The notes under the pieces were generated by a model. It saw only the letters and a list, made by a program, of their open reading frames with translations. It was not told the DNA's origin and did not search any database. From contig JAXGTD010000129.1 in the NCBI GenBank assembly GCA_040775095.1, forward strand, positions 1-11,506: a stretch of DNA of 11,506 nucleotides. The letters run 5' to 3'. Made by a program: the position numbers and the translations under genes. Below are positions 1 to 6,588 of this stretch, one piece after another. This DNA comes from JAXGTD01 sp040775095 (lineage in GTDB: Bacteria > Pseudomonadota > Gammaproteobacteria > Chromatiales > Chromatiaceae). Numbering within the stretch: position 1 is the stretch's first letter; each line of letters begins with the position of its first letter.

Positions 1-2
1 GG

Positions 3-116
3 AAGAACAAAGGGGCCAAAATCATCCTCAGCCTGCGCTCACTGGCCAATACGGCCGGGCGCTGGAACCAGTTCTGGCAGAAAATCGACCAATTCGGGGC
101 GGAATGCTACGGTTGA
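3..116 (+). pseudogene. C-terminal end of a probable transposase (cut by window edge)
   Basis: An open frame enters from the left edge and stops with TGA at 114-116, giving 37 residues that contain GAKIILSLRSL and RWNQFWQKI. The pattern of Gly-Ala, a hydrophobic run, Leu-Arg, then Trp-x-x-Phe-Trp near the stop resembles the C-termini of ISKra4- or ISLre2-type transposases as I remember them; I cannot confirm the family from 37 residues. Whether the gene is intact upstream cannot be seen. The GC-rich bases just after the stop (117-142) could include the element's terminal repeat, after which composition changes sharply. It lies downstream of guaA in the opposite orientation (convergent). It could instead be the end of an unrelated protein. 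Confidence 0.4.
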
Positions 117-290
117 GCACATTTTGCGGAGGCCGCACCCCCATGCCAACATCTATTTTCCTTTCATGGTATCGATGCTTTCTGCCTTGCTATGCGCAAA
201 AAATACCATGAAAAATACCATTGATGATGCAGGTTATATTATCGATTTGATTACTTTTATTGTTCTATATCAATGTGTTACGAATTCCGG
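117..290. other. AT-rich intergenic stretch with small repeats, no gene seen
   Basis: Between the transposase-like fragment and the guaA stop, the sequence from about 143 to 285 is visibly AT-rich against GC-rich surroundings. It has an 11-base perfect inverted repeat, TTTCATGGTAT at 162-172 and ATACCATGAAA at 203-213 (30-base loop). AAAAATACCAT is directly repeated at 199-209 and 211-221, and ATCGAT occurs at 171-176 and 241-246. No convincing guaA terminator with a U-tract is visible. An open frame at 124-336 runs through it but has no ribosome-binding site, overlaps guaA and has no recognisable motif. The composition suggests foreign or mobile-element-associated DNA, which is inference. 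Confidence 0.5.
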
Positions 291-1865
291 TCACTCCCAC
301 TCGATGGTCCCAGGCGGCTTGCCCGTGATGTCGTAGACCACGCGCGAGACGCCCGCCACCTCGTTGACGATACGGCGGCTGACCCGATCGAGGAACTCGT
401 AGGGCAGGTGCGCCCAGCGTGCGGTCATGAAGTCGACGGTTTCCACCGCTCGGAGCGCGATGACGTGCGCATATTGCCGGTTGTCCCCGACCACGCCGAC
501 GGAACGCACCGGCAGGAACACGGCAAACGCCTGTGAGACCTTGTCGTAGAGATCCGCTCTGTACAATTCTTCGATGAAGATATCGTCGGCCAGACGCAGG
601 GTGTCGGCGTACGCTTTATGCACCTCTCCGAGGATACGCACTCCCAGCCCAGGCCCCGGAAACGGGTGGCGGTAGACCATCTCCGCCGGCAGGCCGAGCT
701 CGACGCCGAGCCGGCGCACCTCATCCTTGAACAACTCGCGCAGCGGCTCGACGAGGCCGAGCTTCATGTGCTCCGGCAGGCCGCCAACGTTGTGATGCGA
801 CTTGATAACCTTGGCCTTTCCGGTTTTGGCGCCGGCCGATTCGATCACGTCGGGATAGATGGTGCCCTGCGCCAGCCATTTGACGTTCGGCAGCTTGGCG
901 GCCTCCTCGTCGAAGACCTCGATGAACGTGTTGCCAATGGCCTTTCGTTTGAGCTCGGGATCTTCCACCCCGGCCAACCTGGCCAGGAAGCGCGCCTCGG
1001 CATCGGCGCGAATCACCCGCACGCCCATGTGACGAGCGAAGGTAGCCATGACCTGATCGCCCTCGCCGAGCCGCAGCAGACCGTTGTCAACGAACACACA
1101 GGTGAGCCGGTCGCCGATCGCCCGGTGCAGCAGCGCGCCCACGACCGAGGAGTCGACACCGCCGGACAGGCCCAGCAGGACATCGTCTTGACCGACCTGT
1201 TCGCGCACCGCGGCGATCGCGTCGTCGATGATGTTGGACGGCGTCCACAGGTTGCCGCAGCCGCAGATCTCATGGCAGAAGCGTTCCAGAATGCGCTGGC
1301 CCTGCCGGGTGTGAGTGACCTCGGGATGGAACTGCACGCCATAGAAGCGACGGGTCTCGTCGGCGATGCCCGCCAGCGGCGCGTTGTCGGTACTGGCGAT
1401 GACCTTGAAACCCGTCGGCAGCGTCTCGACCCGATCCCCGTGGCTCATCCAGACATCGAGCAGGCCGTACCCCTCCGGGCTGGTGTGGTCTTCGATGTCG
1501 CGCAGCAGCCTCGAATGACCGCGCGCACGCACTTGGGCGTAGCCGTACTCGCGATGACTGGACGGCGCCACGTCACCGCCGAGCTGGGCGGCCATGGTCT
1601 GCATGCCATAGCAGATGCCGAGCACGGGGACACCCAGATCGAACACCAACGGATCGGCCCGGGGTGTCTCATTCTCGTGCACCGACTGCGGGCCTCCAGA
1701 CAGGATCACACCCTTCGCGGCGAAGGCGCGGATTGCATCCGGCGCCATGTCCCAGGGGTGTAGCTCGCAGTAGACCCCGGCCTCGCGTACGCGGCGGGCG
1801 ATGAGCTGTGTGTATTGGGAGCCGAAATCCAGGACAAGGATGCGGTCGGCGTGGATATTGGGCAT
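291..1865 (-). CDS. guaA: GMP synthase (glutamine-hydrolysing)
   Basis: Cytoplasmic enzyme that converts XMP, ATP and glutamine to GMP, the last step of guanine nucleotide synthesis. The 524-residue protein has the usual family length. An N-terminal class I glutamine amidotransferase domain (about 8-200) opens with VLDFGSQYTQLIARRVRE and carries the nucleophile Cys85 in GICYG and the His180/Glu182 pair in FHPEV. The ATP-pyrophosphatase domain follows, with its PP-loop SGGVDSS at 234-240. The C-terminal dimerisation and XMP-binding domain ends in the typical PPGTIEWE. All catalytic residues are present. The ATG at 1863-1865 is the only start that fits the family N-terminus; no clear Shine-Dalgarno precedes it, so translation may depend on coupling or leader structure. 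It lies 123 bases downstream of guaB on the same strand, the usual guaBA order. Confidence 0.98.
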   Translation of the reverse strand: MPNIHADRILVLDFGSQYTQLIARRVREAGVYCELHPWDMAPDAIRAFAAKGVILSGGPQSVHENETPRADPLVFDLGVPVLGICYGMQTMAAQLGGDVAPSSHREYGYAQVRARGHSRLLRDIEDHTSPEGYGLLDVWMSHGDRVETLPTGFKVIASTDNAPLAGIADETRRFYGVQFHPEVTHTRQGQRILERFCHEICGCGNLWTPSNIIDDAIAAVREQVGQDDVLLGLSGGVDSSVVGALLHRAIGDRLTCVFVDNGLLRLGEGDQVMATFARHMGVRVIRADAEARFLARLAGVEDPELKRKAIGNTFIEVFDEEAAKLPNVKWLAQGTIYPDVIESAGAKTGKAKVIKSHHNVGGLPEHMKLGLVEPLRELFKDEVRRLGVELGLPAEMVYRHPFPGPGLGVRILGEVHKAYADTLRLADDIFIEELYRADLYDKVSQAFAVFLPVRSVGVVGDNRQYAHVIALRAVETVDFMTARWAHLPYEFLDRVSRRIVNEVAGVSRVVYDITGKPPGTIEWE

Positions 1866-1988
1866 CTGGGTAGTCAGTGGCGAGCAGAGAGGGCGAGCGT
1901 GGTGGGCTTCTGGTAGCGAGGGGCCAGGCGGCCAGGAACGCCTGGCACGGGAGCAGGGCGTGTCCCTCGCCGCTTGTCACTCGCTACA
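1866..1988 (-). other. guaB-guaA intercistronic spacer with nested inverted repeats
   Basis: The spacer holds a perfect 8-base stem, 1923-1930 with 1939-1946 (8-base loop). Inside that loop, GCCAGG at 1931-1936 can pair with the same right arm (1941-1946) with a 4-base loop, so two mutually exclusive hairpins are possible. An outer inverted repeat, 1913-1920 with 1980-1987, encloses them; GCGAGGG at 1916-1922 can alternatively pair with 1964-1970. No T-run follows the hairpins in the direction of transcription, so an ordinary intrinsic terminator is unlikely. It may be a processing or partial termination site tuning guaA against guaB. The base pairing is visible; its role is inferred. Confidence 0.5.
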
Positions 1989-3455
1989 TCAATTGTCGAT
2001 CCGATAGTTCGGTGCCTCTTTCGTGATCTGCACATCGTGGACGTGCGACTCACGCATCCCGGCACTGCTGACGCGAACGAACTGGGGCTTGGTGCGCATC
2101 TCCTCGATGGTGCGACAGCCGGTGTAGCCCATGCTGGAGGCGAGGCCACCGTTGAGCTGGGTGATGACGTTGAGCACGCTGCCCTTGTATGGCACGCGCC
2201 CTTCGATGCCCTCGGGGACCAACTTGGTCTTGTCGGTATCCTCCTGGAAGTAGCGGTCGCTGGAACCCTCCTTCGCACCCATGGCGCCGAGCGATCCCAT
2301 GCCGCGGTATGACTTGTAGGAGCGGCCCTGGTAAATCTCAACCTCACCAGGGGACTCGTCGGTGCCGGCAAACAGGCCACCGATCATGACACTGTGCGCA
2401 CCGGCTGCAATGACCTTGGCGACGTCGCCGGAGTAACGCAGGCCGCCATCGGCAATCACCGGCACGTCGGTACCAGCAAGGGCCTTGGTGACATTGGCCA
2501 CCGCGCTGATCTGTGGCACACCGACGCCTGCAACGATGCGGGTCGTGCAGATCGAGCCCGGCCCGATGCCGACCTTGACCGCGTCAGCGCCCGCCTCGAC
2601 CAACGCGAGTGCGGCATCGCCTGTGGCGATGTTTCCACCGATGACCTGCACATCCGGGAAATGCCGCTTGACCCAGGCGATGCGGTCGAGCACGCCCTGC
2701 GAGTGCCCGTGCGCGGTATCGACGACGATCACATCGACGCCGGCCTCGACCAGCGCGGTGACGCGCTCATCGGTGCCTTCGCCGACCGCCACGGCGGCGC
2801 CGACCCGCAGGCGCTCATGGCTGTCGCGCGAGGCCTTCGGGAAGTCCTTGGCCTTTTGGATGTCCTTGACGGTGATCATGCCGCGCAACTCGAAGGCGCC
2901 GTTCACCACCAGCACCTTCTCGATGCGATGCTTGTGCAATAACGCAACCACCTCCTCCCGGCTGGCGCCTTCCTGCACCGTCACAAGGCGCTCACGAGGC
3001 GTCATGATCGCGGAAACCGGCTCGTCCATGCGCGTCTCGAAGCGCAGGTCACGCCCGGTGACGATCCCGAACAGCCGGCCGTTCTCGGTGACCGGGACAC
3101 CCGAGATGTTGTGCGAGTGGGTGATCTGCATCACCTCGCCGATGCTCGTATCCGGGGTGACGGTGATCGGATCGCGAATGATCCCGCTCTCGTACTTTTT
3201 CACCGCCAGAACCTCGCGGGCCTGGCGCTCGATGGACATGTTCTTGTGGACGATGCCGATCCCGCCCTCGAGCGCCATGGCGATTGCCAGTCGCCCCTCG
3301 GTCACGGTGTCCATTGCGGCCGAGACGAGCGGGATGCGCAGCGCGATCTCGCGGGTGAGCCGCGTGCTCAGATCGACCTGGTTCGGCACAACCGTGGAAT
3401 GGGCGGGGACGAGCAGGACGTCGTCGAAGGTGAGGGCTTCCTGGAGCAGGCGCAT
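1989..3455 (-). CDS. guaB: Inosine-5'-monophosphate dehydrogenase
   Basis: Oxidises IMP to XMP with NAD+, the committed step to guanine nucleotides, in the cytosol as a tetramer or octamer. From the ATG at 3453-3455 the protein is 488 residues, the standard bacterial length, starting MRLLQEALTFDDVLLVP. The (beta/alpha)8 barrel is interrupted by two CBS domains (about 93-205, the second near IMTPRERLVTV), which in this family bind purine nucleotides and regulate oligomer state. The catalytic Cys303 is in GPGSICTTR, and the dinucleotide-site DTAHGHS is at about 246-252. An upstream in-frame extension to 3515 is rejected because a strong Shine-Dalgarno sits just before 3455 and the extension crosses the probable promoter. 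It is first gene of the guaBA unit, divergent from xseA. Confidence 0.98.
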   Translation of the reverse strand: MRLLQEALTFDDVLLVPAHSTVVPNQVDLSTRLTREIALRIPLVSAAMDTVTEGRLAIAMALEGGIGIVHKNMSIERQAREVLAVKKYESGIIRDPITVTPDTSIGEVMQITHSHNISGVPVTENGRLFGIVTGRDLRFETRMDEPVSAIMTPRERLVTVQEGASREEVVALLHKHRIEKVLVVNGAFELRGMITVKDIQKAKDFPKASRDSHERLRVGAAVAVGEGTDERVTALVEAGVDVIVVDTAHGHSQGVLDRIAWVKRHFPDVQVIGGNIATGDAALALVEAGADAVKVGIGPGSICTTRIVAGVGVPQISAVANVTKALAGTDVPVIADGGLRYSGDVAKVIAAGAHSVMIGGLFAGTDESPGEVEIYQGRSYKSYRGMGSLGAMGAKEGSSDRYFQEDTDKTKLVPEGIEGRVPYKGSVLNVITQLNGGLASSMGYTGCRTIEEMRTKPQFVRVSSAGMRESHVHDVQITKEAPNYRIDN

Positions 3456-3460
3456 GGGAT

Positions 3461-3466
3461 TCCTCC
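3461..3466 (-). promoter_or_regulatory. Shine-Dalgarno of guaB (fixes the start)
   Basis: On the minus strand GGAGGA lies five bases before the ATG at 3455-3453. It is the strongest ribosome-binding site in this region and decides for the 488-residue GuaB over the 508-residue extension. Confidence 0.85.
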
Positions 3467-3487
3467 GGCGGCGCGTTGGTATGCGAG

Positions 3488-3515
3488 AAAATAACCCCTG
3501 ATGATAAGAATTCAA
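3488..3515 (-). promoter_or_regulatory. Probable guaB promoter
   Basis: On the minus strand TTGAAT (3515-3510) and TATTTT (3493-3488) are spaced by 16 bases, a reasonable sigma-70 match in an otherwise GC-rich window. A start about seven bases downstream would give a leader of roughly 25 bases with the GGAGGA site correctly placed. No operator was recognised. Confidence is moderate because the match is by eye only. Confidence 0.45.
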
Positions 3516-3568
3516 CGGCCACTGGTAAACTCCCCCGTTTCCCAGTCACCGGTCACGCCGAACCCGCC

Positions 3569-4960
3569 ATGCCCCAGCCGCCCGCATCCGCCAACGCGAT
3601 GGACTTTGGCCGCGACATCTGGAGCGTCTCCCGGCTCAACCGCGAGGCGCGCGCCGTGCTCGAAGGCAGCTTCCCGCTGCTGTGGGTGCAGGGCGAGTTG
3701 TCGAATCTTGCGCAGCCGGCCTCGGGACACATCTACTTCAGCCTCAAGGACGAGGCCGCCCAGGTGCGTTGCGCCATGTTTCGGCAAAGGCGCGTGCTAC
3801 TGGGTTTCCGCCCGGCCAACGGCCAACAGGTGCTCGTGCGGGCACGCGTTGGCGTATACGAGACCCGTGGCGACTTCCAACTCCAGGTCGAGCACATGGA
3901 GCCTGCCGGAGAGGGCGCGCTGCGCATCGAGCTGGAACGCACCAAGCAGCGCCTGCTCGCGGAGGGAGTCTTCGACAGCGCCGCGAAGCGGCCGCTGCCC
4001 GCGCTCCCCCGGCAGATCGGTCTGATCACCTCCGCCAGCGGTGCCGCGGTACATGATCTTCTTACGGTGCTGCGGCGACGATTTGCGTTGTTGCCCGCGT
4101 TGATCTACCCAGCCCAGGTACAGGGTGAGGGGGCGGCGCAGACCCTGATAGAGGCATTGCGCCTGGCCAACCGGCGCGCCGACTGCGACGTGTTGATCCT
4201 CGCGCGCGGCGGCGGTTCGCTGGAAGACCTGATGGCATTCAATGACGAGCGGCTGGTACGGGCGATCAGGGCGTCGGCCATCCCCGTCGTGACCGGCATC
4301 GGACACGAGGTCGATGTGACCCTCGCCGATCTGGCCGCCGATCAGCGCGGCGCCACGCCGTCGGCGGCGGCGGAGCTCGTCACCCCGTCCGCCGGGCACC
4401 TGCGACAACGCGTTGCCGCGTTGTCGACGCGACTGGATATCGCGCGGGTCCGCCGCCTGGGCGATGCACGCGCGCGCCTTCGTGCGCTCGAGCGCCATCT
4501 GCGCCTGCTCCACCCCGCGGGTCGGCTGCAGCAACAGGCGCAGCGGCTCGATCAGCTTGAGCAGCGGCTCAACGGTGCGCTCGGGGCGACATTAGGGCAG
4601 CGGCACCTGGCCATCGAACGGATCGCTGGGCGACTGGCCGCGCGATCCCCGAGGTCACGCATTGCACGCGCTCGGGAGTCGCTCGCGCAGACGCAGCGAC
4701 GCCTGCGGCGTGGCGCAGAGCTCGTCGTGGCCGCGCGGCGCGAGCAACTGAGCCGCGCCGTGATGGGCCTCGAGGCCCTGAGCCCGTTGGCGACGCTGGC
4801 CCGCGGCTATGCCATTACAACGCGGCATGCCGACGGCGCCCTAGTGCGCGACGCCAGCCAGGCGCCGGCCGGGGCCCGCATCGCGGTCCAACTCCACCGT
4901 GGCCGATTGCTGGCGCGTGTCGAGGAAAGTCAGCCGGGCTCGGGCACCGACCCCGACTGA
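3569..4960 (+). CDS. xseA: Exodeoxyribonuclease VII large subunit
   Basis: Catalytic subunit of exonuclease VII, which degrades single-stranded DNA to short oligonucleotides in repair and recombination, working with several copies of the small subunit XseB. The protein has the N-terminal OB-fold (VSRLNREAR, GELSNLAQPASGHIYFSLKD, QVRCAMFR), then the catalytic domain with RGGGSLEDLMAFNDE (about 211-225) and GHEVDVTLADLAADQR with His246, Asp249 and a following TPSAAAE. A Gln/Arg/Leu-rich coiled-coil region follows, and it ends with PLATLARGYAITT. With the start at 3569 it has 463 residues, close to the E. coli length. ATG 3599 (453 residues) is equally possible because neither start has a clear Shine-Dalgarno. 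The frame is open back to a TTG at 3476, but that runs into the guaB promoter. xseB is not in the window. Confidence 0.96.
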   Translation: MPQPPASANAMDFGRDIWSVSRLNREARAVLEGSFPLLWVQGELSNLAQPASGHIYFSLKDEAAQVRCAMFRQRRVLLGFRPANGQQVLVRARVGVYETRGDFQLQVEHMEPAGEGALRIELERTKQRLLAEGVFDSAAKRPLPALPRQIGLITSASGAAVHDLLTVLRRRFALLPALIYPAQVQGEGAAQTLIEALRLANRRADCDVLILARGGGSLEDLMAFNDERLVRAIRASAIPVVTGIGHEVDVTLADLAADQRGATPSAAAELVTPSAGHLRQRVAALSTRLDIARVRRLGDARARLRALERHLRLLHPAGRLQQQAQRLDQLEQRLNGALGATLGQRHLAIERIAGRLAARSPRSRIARARESLAQTQRRLRRGAELVVAARREQLSRAVMGLEALSPLATLARGYAITTRHADGALVRDASQAPAGARIAVQLHRGRLLARVEESQPGSGTDPD

Positions 4961-5012
4961 GCCAGTGATCTGGGGGGGTATGCCCGCTGGTCACGGGCCG
5001 ATGGCCGGACGG

Positions 5013-5035
5013 TCGCCCGGAACAGCGCCGGGCGA
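5013..5035. terminator. GC-rich hairpin after xseA
   Basis: TCGCCCGG (5013-5020) pairs perfectly with CCGGGCGA (5028-5035) around a 7-base loop; the stem can extend by GGT/ACC past one bulged A. It is 52 bases after the xseA stop. No T-run follows, so termination would have to be imperfect or factor-assisted. Confidence 0.4.
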
Positions 5036-5079
5036 ACCTCCCTGGCCTGCAGCGCATCCCAAATGGCCGACGGCCCCCT

Positions 5080-5100
5080 CGTCCCTGCCTTGCAGGGACG
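5080..5100. terminator. Hairpin between the convergent xseA and peroxidase genes
   Basis: A perfect 9-base stem, CGTCCCTGC (5080-5088) with GCAGGGACG (5092-5100), closes on a 3-base loop CTT. It lies between the ends of two convergent genes (22 bases from the peroxidase stop), where a bidirectional terminator is expected. Neither side has a clear T-tract. Confidence 0.5.
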
Positions 5101-5122
5101 GTTCGAGCCCAAGGATGCGCGG

Positions 5123-6190
5123 CTATTTGTGCGGATTCTCCTTCAGGTGTGGGTCGACCGGCGGGATCACGCTCTGGTTGGGCGTGGCGGGGAGACGCGG
5201 CATCGTCTGTTCGGGAAACTCACCGGTGAGTCCATCGAGGAAGGCGACCAGATCCGCCGCCTGCTCATCGCTCAGGTCCTGGTTGAGCTGCACCTTGGCC
5301 ATGACGCGTACCGCCTCGTCCAGGGTCGGGACCTGCCCGTTGTGAAAATAGGGCGCGGTGAGTGCGATGTTGCGCAAGGTGGGGACACGGAACATGTTCA
5401 TGTCCTTGGCGTCCTCGGTCACCTGGAAGCGCCCCGCGTCCTCCGCCAGGTTATATTTGGTCTCGTAACTGCTGCCCGGGAAGGTTGGGAACTTCTGGAA
5501 GAAGCCGGTCCCCGGCGGCAGCGTTGGACCGCTGAAGTTGGGGCCGGAGTGGCAGGCCGTGCATCCGAGCGAGGCGAAGGTCTCCATGCCTCTGACCTGC
5601 TGCGCGGTCAGTGCCTCGGTATCACCCTCGACATAGCGATCATACGGCGAGTTGGGCGTGATCAAGGTGCGCTCGTAGGCGGCCACGGACGCGGCGGCGT
5701 TGTCGGCCGTGACGGGGTTCTCCTCGCCGGGGAAGGCCGCCTTGAACATGGGTTCATAGCCAGGGATCTTCCGCAGCCGGCCCATCGCATCGTCGAGGCT
5801 GGCCATGCCCATTTCGATGGGGTTGACAACCGGGCCCTTGGCCTGCTCCTCGAGGGTGGCCGCGCGCCCGTCCCAGAATTGCACGGACTGAAAGGCGGCA
5901 TTCCATACCGTTGGCGCACTGCGTCCACCGCGGGCGTCGTGCATACCGATCGAGTTCGGCCGATTGTCATCACCGCCGGACATCACGTTGTGGCACGAGT
6001 TGCAGGACAGGGTGCCATGTTCGGAGAAGCGCGGGTCGAAAAACAGGGTCTTGCCGAGCAGAACCTTGGCTTCGCTCTGCGGATTGCCCGCCGGGATCGG
6101 CGGTGTATCTGGCAGTGCCTCCCAGGCGGCAAGGGCGGGGAGCGTCGCGGCGAGGGCGCCGCCGAACAGCAAGGTCGAGACGATGCGCAT
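5123..6190 (-). CDS. Di-heme cytochrome c peroxidase (CcpA/MauG superfamily)
   Basis: Periplasmic enzyme reducing hydrogen peroxide to water with electrons from cytochrome c or similar donors. From ATG 6188-6190 it has 355 residues. Residues 1-22 form a signal peptide with probable cleavage after ALAA. Heme motifs are CNSCH (63-67) and CTACH (210-214). His84 aligns with the dissociable heme ligand (His71 of the Pseudomonas enzyme), FWDGRA is at 105-110, the catalytic Glu126 is in NPIEMG, His283 is in APYFHNG, and Met297 sits 14 residues later where the axial Met of the electron-transfer heme is expected. This set points to a true peroxidase rather than MauG, which uses Tyr in place of that Met. 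The frame is open upstream to 6391, but the signal peptide and GAGGA site fix the start. It is downstream of ubiG on the same strand but probably has its own promoter. Confidence 0.94.
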   Translation of the reverse strand: MRIVSTLLFGGALAATLPALAAWEALPDTPPIPAGNPQSEAKVLLGKTLFFDPRFSEHGTLSCNSCHNVMSGGDDNRPNSIGMHDARGGRSAPTVWNAAFQSVQFWDGRAATLEEQAKGPVVNPIEMGMASLDDAMGRLRKIPGYEPMFKAAFPGEENPVTADNAAASVAAYERTLITPNSPYDRYVEGDTEALTAQQVRGMETFASLGCTACHSGPNFSGPTLPPGTGFFQKFPTFPGSSYETKYNLAEDAGRFQVTEDAKDMNMFRVPTLRNIALTAPYFHNGQVPTLDEAVRVMAKVQLNQDLSDEQAADLVAFLDGLTGEFPEQTMPRLPATPNQSVIPPVDPHLKENPHK

Positions 6191-6198
6191 GATGGGGA

Positions 6199-6223
6199 TC
6201 CTCAGTCGAGGGAGTTTTCTGAG
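6199..6223 (-). promoter_or_regulatory. Peroxidase ribosome-binding site inside a possible hairpin
   Basis: On the minus strand GAGGA (6203-6199) lies eight bases before the ATG. The same bases form the right arm of a hairpin: CTCAG (6223-6219) pairs with CTGAG (6205-6201), extendable by one pair on the outside, with a 13-base loop. If formed, it would cover the Shine-Dalgarno. Confidence 0.4.
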
Positions 6224-6225
6224 AA

Positions 6226-6280
6226 CCGGGGGCACGGGAGCGGGCCAAACGGTGTGTGCGCCGCCACACGAAACCCCCGG
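6226..6280 (-). other. Structured 5' leader of the peroxidase mRNA
   Basis: CCGGGGG at 6226-6232 and CCCCCGG at 6274-6280 are perfect inverted repeats enclosing a smaller hairpin (GTGTG 6254-6258 with CACAC 6265-6269). Both lie in the roughly 124-base leader expected from the upstream TATAAT. No known riboswitch was recognised. Confidence 0.35.
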
Positions 6281-6320
6281 CGGACGTACCGAACGAATCA
6301 CGCTACTGCATGAGCGTCTG

Positions 6321-6349
6321 ATTATATGCCCAGATCCTGAAATGAGTAT
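6321..6349 (-). promoter_or_regulatory. Probable promoter of the peroxidase gene
   Basis: The minus strand reads a perfect TATAAT at 6326-6321 in a locally AT-rich patch. Seventeen bases upstream the hexamer is ATACTC, a poor -35, which would fit an activator-dependent promoter. I looked for an FNR/Anr box (TTGAT-N4-ATCAA) at the usual distance and found none. Confidence 0.45.
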
Positions 6350-6422
6350 GAACACGGAAGGTGCGAGTCTGAGCCCCGCGCATTGCACCACGGGGGAGGT
6401 AAATTCGGAGGGTCCCGTGCCT

Positions 6423-6487
6423 GGGCCAGAGACGGCCCGGCATTCTCAGTCACCCAGGTGACTGGATATGGAGCGAACCGGAAACCG
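6423..6487 (+). repeat. Dispersed 65-base structured repeat, copy A
   Basis: This stretch matches the minus strand of 10480-10544 without gaps, 54 of 65 bases by hand count. Stem 1 is GGGCC/GGCCC (element positions 1-5 and 12-16). Stem 2 centres on GTCACCCAGGTGAC (27-40) and can extend to CAT/ATG at 19-21 and 46-48. The 3' end is CGGAAACCG. It lies in the ubiG-peroxidase spacer, 98 bases beyond the ubiG stop and about 75 upstream of the peroxidase promoter, antisense to both genes. Confidence 0.8.
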
Positions 6488-6561
6488 GGCTTGCGGCTCG
6501 CGCGCGCAGCGGGTGCCACGAAGGCAATGGATCAGCGTCCGCGCGGGCGCCTGGCACCACG

Positions 6562-6588
6562 TGACCGCCGGCCTCAGGCCCGCGGTCA
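6562..6588 (-). terminator. Hairpin at the ubiG stop codon
   Basis: TGACCGC (6562-6568) pairs with GCGGTCA (6582-6588), continuing through one C-C mismatch (reading the plus strand) into GGCC/GGCC around a 3-base loop. The stop codon of ubiG (6586-6588) is part of the stem. A second inverted repeat, GGTGCCA 6512-6518 with TGGCACC 6552-6558, follows. No T-run is present, so this may be an RNA-stabilising or Rho-associated 3' structure instead of an intrinsic terminator. Confidence 0.45.

Noticed and set aside
246..273. TTGAT...ATCAA resembling an FNR/Anr box
   Set aside because: The half-sites are 18 bases apart rather than four and are not placed before a gene.
618..1763. Long plus-strand open frame (381 residues) opposite guaA
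   Set aside because: Antisense to a complete, unmistakable GuaA. Its His/Asp/Gly/Arg-rich product has no motif; such mirror frames are common in GC-rich genes.
3456..3515. N-terminal 20-residue extension of GuaB
   Set aside because: Crosses the likely promoter, is not part of the family, and a strong GGAGGA precedes the internal ATG.
3476..3568. TTG start giving a 494-residue XseA
   Set aside because: The extra residues are not family-like and lie over the guaB promoter; no ribosome site precedes the TTG.
5063..6313. Plus-strand open frame of 416 residues opposite the peroxidase gene
   Set aside because: Fully antisense to a gene with intact heme motifs and signal peptide; no plausible ribosome site or domain.
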